This document shows, in pieces, positions 60,029 through 64,000 of a DNA stretch of 64,000 nucleotides. Positions within the stretch are counted from its first letter, which is position 1, and every line of letters starts with the position of its first letter. The position numbers and the translations under genes were made by a program. This DNA is from Limnobacter humi (GTDB taxonomy: Bacteria; Pseudomonadota; Gammaproteobacteria; Burkholderiales; Burkholderiaceae_B): the NCBI RefSeq assembly GCF_024518835.1, contig NZ_JANIGO010000001.1:496001-560000 (forward strand). Reading direction: 5' to 3'. The notes below the pieces were generated by a model, which ran no database searches, was not told where the DNA came from, and was given only the letters and a program-made list of their open reading frames with translations.

Positions 60029-60562
60029 TTACTTCTTCTTGGTCTCTTTAATTACCACGTGCTCGTTCGCATACCGAACACCCTTGCCTTTATAAGGCTC
60101 TGGCGGACGGTAGCCGCGAATTTCAGCAGCAGTTTGACCAATCACTTGTTTATCGGCGCCCTTCAAGATAATCTCGGTGGGGGTCGGCGTTTCAGCCTTC
60201 ACACCCGCGGGCAGTTTGTGAACAACCGGATGGGAGAAACCCAGCGCCAAATTCAGGGAATCGCCCTGGACGGCCGCTTTATAACCCACGCCAACCAGTT
60301 GCAACTTGCGCTCGAATCCCTTGCTGACACCCAACACCATGTTGGCCAACAAGGCACGGGCTGTTCCTGCCTGGGCATTGGCTTCGGTGGTGTCTGCAAC
60401 AGGCTTCACAGACAAAACACCGTCGGCAAAGTTGGCCGCAACCAGCGGATTAACAGACAATTTCAATTCGGCACTACCGCCCTTGACGGATACGTTCTGA
60501 CCACTGATGGCCACCTGAACGCCGGAAGGTACGGAAATAGGGGCCTTGGCTACACGAGACAT
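60029..60562 (-). CDS. rplF: 50S ribosomal protein L6
   Basis: The 177 residues form the two homologous L6 domains and end with the conserved [17 protein letters not shown] segment and a Lys-rich tail. It binds the sarcin-ricin region of 23S rRNA. Confidence 0.99.
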   Translation of the reverse strand: MSRVAKAPISVPSGVQVAISGQNVSVKGGSAELKLSVNPLVAANFADGVLSVKPVADTTEANAQAGTARALLANMVLGVSKGFERKLQLVGVGYKAAVQGDSLNLALGFSHPVVHKLPAGVKAETPTPTEIILKGADKQVIGQTAAEIRGYRPPEPYKGKGVRYANEHVVIKETKKK

Positions 60563-60575
60563 GTTCCCTTACTCC

Positions 60576-60971
60576 TTAAGCCACCAGGCAAATAACTTCG
60601 CCGCCAATGCCGGAAGCACGGGCTTTGCGATCAGTCATCACGCCTTTGGATGTCGATACAATGGCAACACCAAGGCCGTTCATGACCTCAGGAATGTCGT
60701 CCTTGCCCTTGTAAATGCGAAGACCTGGCTTTGATACGCGCTCGATCTTCTCAATGACTGGGCGACCTGCATAGTATTTCAGCTCAATGCTGAGCACCGG
60801 CTTTGCTGCCTCACCCACAACCGAGAAACTCTCGATGTAGCCTTCGTCCTTCAGGACCTTAGCGATTGCCACCTTCAATTTGGAAGAAGGCATTTCAACC
60901 GTCGCCTTATCAACGCCTTGCGCATTGCGAATGCGTGTCAGCATGTCGGCGATTGGATCACTCATACTCAT
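60576..60971 (-). CDS. rpsH: 30S ribosomal protein S8
   Basis: The 131 residues start [18 protein letters not shown] and end with the conserved [20 protein letters not shown] 60971 has AAGGGG 7 bases upstream; ATG 60965 is in frame two codons later. In E. coli S8 represses the spc operon at rplE. Confidence 0.99.
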   Translation of the reverse strand: MSMSDPIADMLTRIRNAQGVDKATVEMPSSKLKVAIAKVLKDEGYIESFSVVGEAAKPVLSIELKYYAGRPVIEKIERVSKPGLRIYKGKDDIPEVMNGLGVAIVSTSKGVMTDRKARASGIGGEVICLVA

Positions 60972-60982
60972 ATCTGAACCCC

Positions 60983-61288
60983 TTACCAGCTAGCCTTGGT
61001 GATACCAGGAATCTCACCACGCATGGCAATCTCACGGATCTTGTTACGGGCCAAACCGAACATACGGAATGTGCCACGGGGACGACCTGTCAGCTCACAG
61101 CGATTGCGCTGACGAGTCGGGCTTGCATTGCGAGGCAGAGCCTGCAGCTTCAAACGCGCTTCGTAACGCTCAGCTTCAGTCACGGACTGATCCTTCACGA
61201 TCTTATTTAATGCTTCACGCTTCGCCGCATACTTCTTGACCAAGGCTGCACGCTTTTTTTCACGGTTAATCAAAGCCAGTTTTGCCAC
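60983..61288 (-). CDS. rpsN: 30S ribosomal protein S14
   Basis: The 101 residues are the long, zinc-free (C-minus) form: the CxxC pairs of the short form are absent, and [20 protein letters not shown] is present. It lies between rplE and rpsH. Confidence 0.99.
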   Translation of the reverse strand: MAKLALINREKKRAALVKKYAAKREALNKIVKDQSVTEAERYEARLKLQALPRNASPTRQRNRCELTGRPRGTFRMFGLARNKIREIAMRGEIPGITKASW

Positions 61289-61296
61289 GTTACACC

Positions 61297-61836
61297 TCAG
61301 TTGCGGAACGGAAACTTGAAAGCGGCCAACAGGGCTTTCGCCTCATCGTTGGTTTTCGCCGTCGTCGTCACACTGATATTCAAACCACGCAGAGCATCGA
61401 TCTTGTCGTATTCGATCTCAGGGAAAATGATCTGTTCTTTGATACCAATGTTGTAATTGCCACGACCATCGAAGGATTTGCCGGACACGCCACGAAAATC
61501 GCGAACGCGAGGAAAAGCCACAGTGATCAATCGATCCAGGAATTCATACATCTTTGGACCACGCAGTGTGACCATGCAGCCCACCGGATAACCCTCACGA
61601 ATCTTGAAACCTGCAATCGCCTTTTTGGCGCGAGTCACCACAGGCTTTTGACCAGCAATCTTGGTCAAGTCGCCCACAGCGTTTTCAATAATCTTTTTGT
61701 CATTCACCGCCTCACCCACACCCATGTTGAGCGTGATCTTCGTGATGCGAGGCACTTCCATGACGGACTTGTAACCAAACTGGCTGGTCAACTGACCCAC
61801 CACCTCGGTTTTGTAAAACTCTTGGAATCGAGACAC
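61297..61836 (-). CDS. rplE: 50S ribosomal protein L5
   Basis: The 179-residue 5S rRNA-binding protein starts at GTG 61836 (family start SRFQEFYK), with GAGGGG 6 bases upstream. An ATG ten codons earlier would overlap rplX by 20 bases and adds no homologous residues. [19 protein letters not shown] and the C-terminal [16 protein letters not shown] are as expected. Confidence 0.98.
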   Translation of the reverse strand: MSRFQEFYKTEVVGQLTSQFGYKSVMEVPRITKITLNMGVGEAVNDKKIIENAVGDLTKIAGQKPVVTRAKKAIAGFKIREGYPVGCMVTLRGPKMYEFLDRLITVAFPRVRDFRGVSGKSFDGRGNYNIGIKEQIIFPEIEYDKIDALRGLNISVTTTAKTNDEAKALLAAFKFPFRN

Positions 61837-61846
61837 GATAAACCCC

Positions 61847-62161
61847 TCAGTTGGCCAGCTGGGCACCGGTTTTCACCAGAACCCGCACAGACTTGCCATC
61901 CACCTGCTTGATCGCAACGCGCGACGGCTTACCTGTTTCTTTGTCAAACAAACTCACGTTGGACTGATGGATGGGCATGGTTTTATCAACCACACCACCG
62001 GTCTCGCCCTTCATGGGGTTCGGCTTTTGGTGCTTCTTAACCACATTCACACCCTCAACAAGCAAATGCTCATCGTCGATGCGGGCCAACACAACCCCTT
62101 TCTTGCCTTTAAACTTGCCAGTCAACACCAACACTTCGTCGCCTTTGCGGATTTTGTTCAT
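61847..62161 (-). CDS. rplX: 50S ribosomal protein L24
   Basis: The 104-residue assembly initiator protein has the KOW motif at its start ([20 protein letters not shown]). It follows rplN at 7 bases. Confidence 0.99.
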   Translation of the reverse strand: MNKIRKGDEVLVLTGKFKGKKGVVLARIDDEHLLVEGVNVVKKHQKPNPMKGETGGVVDKTMPIHQSNVSLFDKETGKPSRVAIKQVDGKSVRVLVKTGAQLAN

Positions 62162-62168
62162 ATTGACC

Positions 62169-62537
62169 TCACAGAACCTCAGGCGCCAAAGACACGATCT
62201 TCATGAATTTCTCATTCCGAAGCTCGCGAGTCACTGGGCCAAAAATACGGGTACCGATGGGCTCCAGCTTTGCATTCAGCAAAACGGCCGCATTGGAATC
62301 GAATTTGATCAGCGCACCATCTGGGCGACGTACGCCTTTTGCAGTGCGAACTACAACTGCATTGTAAATTTCGCCTTTCTTGACACGGCCACGTGGGGCC
62401 GCATCTTTGATGGACACCTTAATGATGTCGCCAATTCCGGCGTAACGGCGCTTGGAACCACCAAGAACCTTGATGCACATGACTGAGCGCGCACCCGTGT
62501 TGTCGGCCACATCGAGCCGTGATTGCATTTGTATCAT
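62169..62537 (-). CDS. rplN: 50S ribosomal protein L14
   Basis: The 122 residues include [20 protein letters not shown] and end [12 protein letters not shown], typical of L14. AAGGA lies 6 bases before ATG 62537. It is the first gene of the spc operon, with its own promoter in the 138-base gap after rpsQ. Confidence 0.99.
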   Translation of the reverse strand: MIQMQSRLDVADNTGARSVMCIKVLGGSKRRYAGIGDIIKVSIKDAAPRGRVKKGEIYNAVVVRTAKGVRRPDGALIKFDSNAAVLLNAKLEPIGTRIFGPVTRELRNEKFMKIVSLAPEVL

Positions 62538-62631
62538 GGATTGTCCTTACCAACTTAGCCGTTTTGGGCAACGCCTAGCGACGTCTTTTGCCATCAACTG
62601 CCAGTCTTGGTCCCGCATGGGTTGAAAAGAT

Positions 62632-62652
62632 AGCCTGCAATAATAGCAGGCT
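62632..62652 (-). terminator. Stem-loop at the S10/spc operon boundary
   Basis: The 7-bp stem AGCCTGC / GCAGGCT closes a 7-base loop. On the minus strand it is followed by ATCTTTTC, so it may terminate some S10-operon transcripts. It encloses the -10 box of the spc promoter in its loop. Confidence 0.5.
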
Positions 62653-62668
62653 TGTACCACTCGATCAA
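62640..62668 (-). promoter_or_regulatory. Sigma70 promoter of the spc operon (before rplN)
   Basis: On the minus strand TTGATC (62668-62663) and TATTAT (62645-62640) are separated by exactly 17 bases. Transcription would start about 95 bases before rplN. The position between rpsQ and rplN matches the S10/spc boundary of E. coli. Confidence 0.75.
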
Positions 62669-62675
62669 GCGAAAA

Positions 62676-62948
62676 TCAGATGACTTTCGCTTTCTCCAAC
62701 ACTTTTGTCACACTCCAGGATTTTGTCTTGGAAATTGGACGACCTTCTGCGATTTCCACCAAGTCACCTTCAGTCACTTCATTGGATTCATCATGGGCGG
62801 TGTATTTGTGGGTTTTGACGACATATTTGCCATACACAGGGTGTTTGATGCGGTTTTCAACGGCAACGACCACAGACTTGGTCATCTTGTCGCTCACCAC
62901 ACGTCCCACCAGCGTACGCTTCAAACTTACTTTGGCTTCGGTGCTCAT
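62676..62948 (-). CDS. rpsQ: 30S ribosomal protein S17
   Basis: The 90-residue OB-fold protein contains [19 protein letters not shown] and [19 protein letters not shown]. Its ATG overlaps the rpmC stop (ATGA). It is the last gene of the S10 operon. Confidence 0.99.
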   Translation of the reverse strand: MSTEAKVSLKRTLVGRVVSDKMTKSVVVAVENRIKHPVYGKYVVKTHKYTAHDESNEVTEGDLVEIAEGRPISKTKSWSVTKVLEKAKVI

Positions 62949-63139
62949 GCGGACCTCTTCAACTGAGTCATCACTGTCTTCACACGTGCGATGTCTTTAC
63001 GTACTTTGGACAATTGGGAAGTATTGGACAACTGCTGTGTGGCTACCTGCATGCGCAGGGAAAACTGTGCACGCAGCAGATCCTCCAGCTCCTTGGTCAG
63101 TTCTGCTGCACTTTTACTGCGCAATTCAGACGCTTTCAT
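62945..63139 (-). CDS. rpmC: 50S ribosomal protein L29
   Basis: The 64-residue helical protein starts [18 protein letters not shown]. Two ATGs follow each other (63142, 63139); the second has GGAGG at 6 bases and gives the family start. Confidence 0.98.
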   Translation of the reverse strand: MKASELRSKSAAELTKELEDLLRAQFSLRMQVATQQLSNTSQLSKVRKDIARVKTVMTQLKRSA

Positions 63140-63141
63140 CA

Positions 63142-63558
63142 TTAACCTCCAATCTGACGGGTTACGAACACCGTGCGCAATGGCAACTTGGCTGCGGCCA
63201 AGCGGAAAGCTTCCCGAGCGAGTTCTTCACTAACACCATCCATTTCGTAGAGCACCTTGCCGGGCTGAATCTCAGCAACGTAGTACTCCACGTTACCCTT
63301 ACCATTGCCCATACGAACTTCCGCAGGTTTGTTGGTAATCGGCTTGTCCGGGAACACTCGAATCCAGATTTTCCCGCCACGCTTGATGTGACGAACCATG
63401 GCTCGGCGTGCAGATTCGATCTGACGCGCGGTCAATCGGCCACGATCGGTCGATTTCAGTCCGAACTCACCAAAAGAAACATCGGCGCCACGTGTGGCCA
63501 GACCGGTGTTGCGGCCCTTGTGCTCTTTTCTATATTTGCGACGTGATGGCTGTAACAT
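63142..63558 (-). CDS. rplP: 50S ribosomal protein L16
   Basis: The 138 residues start [17 protein letters not shown]. Two consecutive ATGs exist (63561, 63558); the second has AGGAG at 6 bases. L16 helps to position tRNA at the peptidyl-transferase centre. Confidence 0.99.
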   Translation of the reverse strand: MLQPSRRKYRKEHKGRNTGLATRGADVSFGEFGLKSTDRGRLTARQIESARRAMVRHIKRGGKIWIRVFPDKPITNKPAEVRMGNGKGNVEYYVAEIQPGKVLYEMDGVSEELAREAFRLAAAKLPLRTVFVTRQIGG

Positions 63559-63571
63559 CATGCGCTCCTAA

Positions 63572-64000
63572 TTACTGTTCAGCGGAAGATCCAGCGGATG
63601 CTTCCTCTTTGTTGGAACCACTTGCACCATCTTTACGAGGCTTGCGGGCACCCGTTGGACGAGATGATGGACGGCGTGGACGACGCTCTTCTTTTTCCTG
63701 CTCAACCGGCGCAGCAGCCACTTCACCGCGACCCAGGTTATCGCCTTTATAAACCCAGACTTTAATCCCGATGATGCCGTAGGTGGTCGCAGCTTCGCTA
63801 GTTGCGTAGTCGATATCAGCGCGCAGGGTATGCAAAGGCACACGACCTTCGCGATACCATTCTGTACGGGCGATTTCAATGCCGTTCAATCGGCCGGACG
63901 ACATGATCTTGATACCTTGGGCGCCCATGCGCATGGCGTTTTGCATCGCCCGCTTCATGGCACGGCGGAACATGATGCGCCGCTCGAGCTGCTGGGAAAT
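63572..64000 (-). CDS. rpsC: 30S ribosomal protein S3, C-terminal part (5' end outside window)
   Basis: The visible part covers the C-terminal domain ([20 protein letters not shown] and the conserved [17 protein letters not shown]) and a long charged tail. The tail of about 50 residues after GEVAAAP is rich in Glu, Arg and Ser and extends past the E. coli protein. The frame is open to the window edge. Confidence 0.98.
   Translation of the reverse strand: MSQQLERRIMFRRAMKRAMQNAMRMGAQGIKIMSSGRLNGIEIARTEWYREGRVPLHTLRADIDYATSEAATTYGIIGIKVWVYKGDNLGRGEVAAAPVEQEKEERRPRRPSSRPTGARKPRKDGASGSNKEEASAGSSAEQ

Overview
The window is a stretch of bacterial chromosome that looks like a betaproteobacterium of the order Burkholderiales. 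I infer this from the layout ssb / MFS transporter / uvrA, the pilMNOPQ-aroK-aroB-dgt-gltBD cluster, system II cytochrome c biogenesis (ResB/CcsB) beside a cytochrome c4-like protein, and a complete spc-alpha ribosomal operon. The genus is not resolved from sequence alone. Almost every base is coding, and most of it is conserved core genome.

Layout. 1-1906: the end of a chemoreceptor gene and an MFS transporter preceded by three stacked inverted repeats. 2230-11074: a six-gene type IC restriction-modification operon on the minus strand, in the order hsdM, rhuM-like, hsdS, PrrC-like ATPase, RelA/SpoT-domain protein, hsdR. 11282-18373: ssb, an MFS transporter, an alpha/beta hydrolase, a small DUF4118-type membrane protein, uvrA and a MscS-type channel. 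18381-21181: a Cpx-type envelope stress system (cpxA, cpxR and a divergent cpxP) with a perfect CpxR box in the shared upstream region. 21284-27534: gltD and gltB. 27671-28464: REP-like palindromes and a RAYT-family protein that has lost its catalytic motifs. 28481-36113: dgt, aroB, aroK and pilQPONM. 36232-43753: mrcA, cyaY, lptM, lysA, msrQ, msrP and ccsB. 43750-53649: resB, a cytochrome c4-like gene, engB, hemB, corA, dsbD, cutA and a NodIJ-type ABC exporter. 53807-64000: the ribosomal gene run rplQ to rpsC on the minus strand, cut by the window end inside rpsC.

The most unusual part is the restriction operon. Its hsdR, hsdS and hsdM match the EcoR124I (type IC) family closely: the nuclease residues fall at D151/E165/K167, and hsdS carries four perfect 12-bp copies of an ELTA-encoding repeat, the kind of repeat known to switch spacer length in EcoR124 enzymes. 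Between hsdS and hsdR, where E. coli carries prrC, lie two extra genes that are tightly coupled. One is a 412-residue ATPase with an R-x3-E...H triad in its C-terminal part, as in the anticodon nuclease PrrC. The other is a 200-residue stand-alone RelA/SpoT-type nucleotidyltransferase without a hydrolase domain. A RhuM-family gene is wedged between hsdM and hsdS. I read this as a restriction system armed with two candidate translation-blocking back-up effectors, which is an inference that needs experiments.

Many genes overlap by the ATGA or TAATG pattern, so translational coupling is common here. Several starts are non-ATG (hsdR GTG, rpsD GTG, secY GTG, rplE GTG, infA TTG, resB GTG, lysA GTG, aroK GTG, corA GTG). 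I see no tRNA, rRNA, CRISPR array, complete insertion sequence or prophage in the window.
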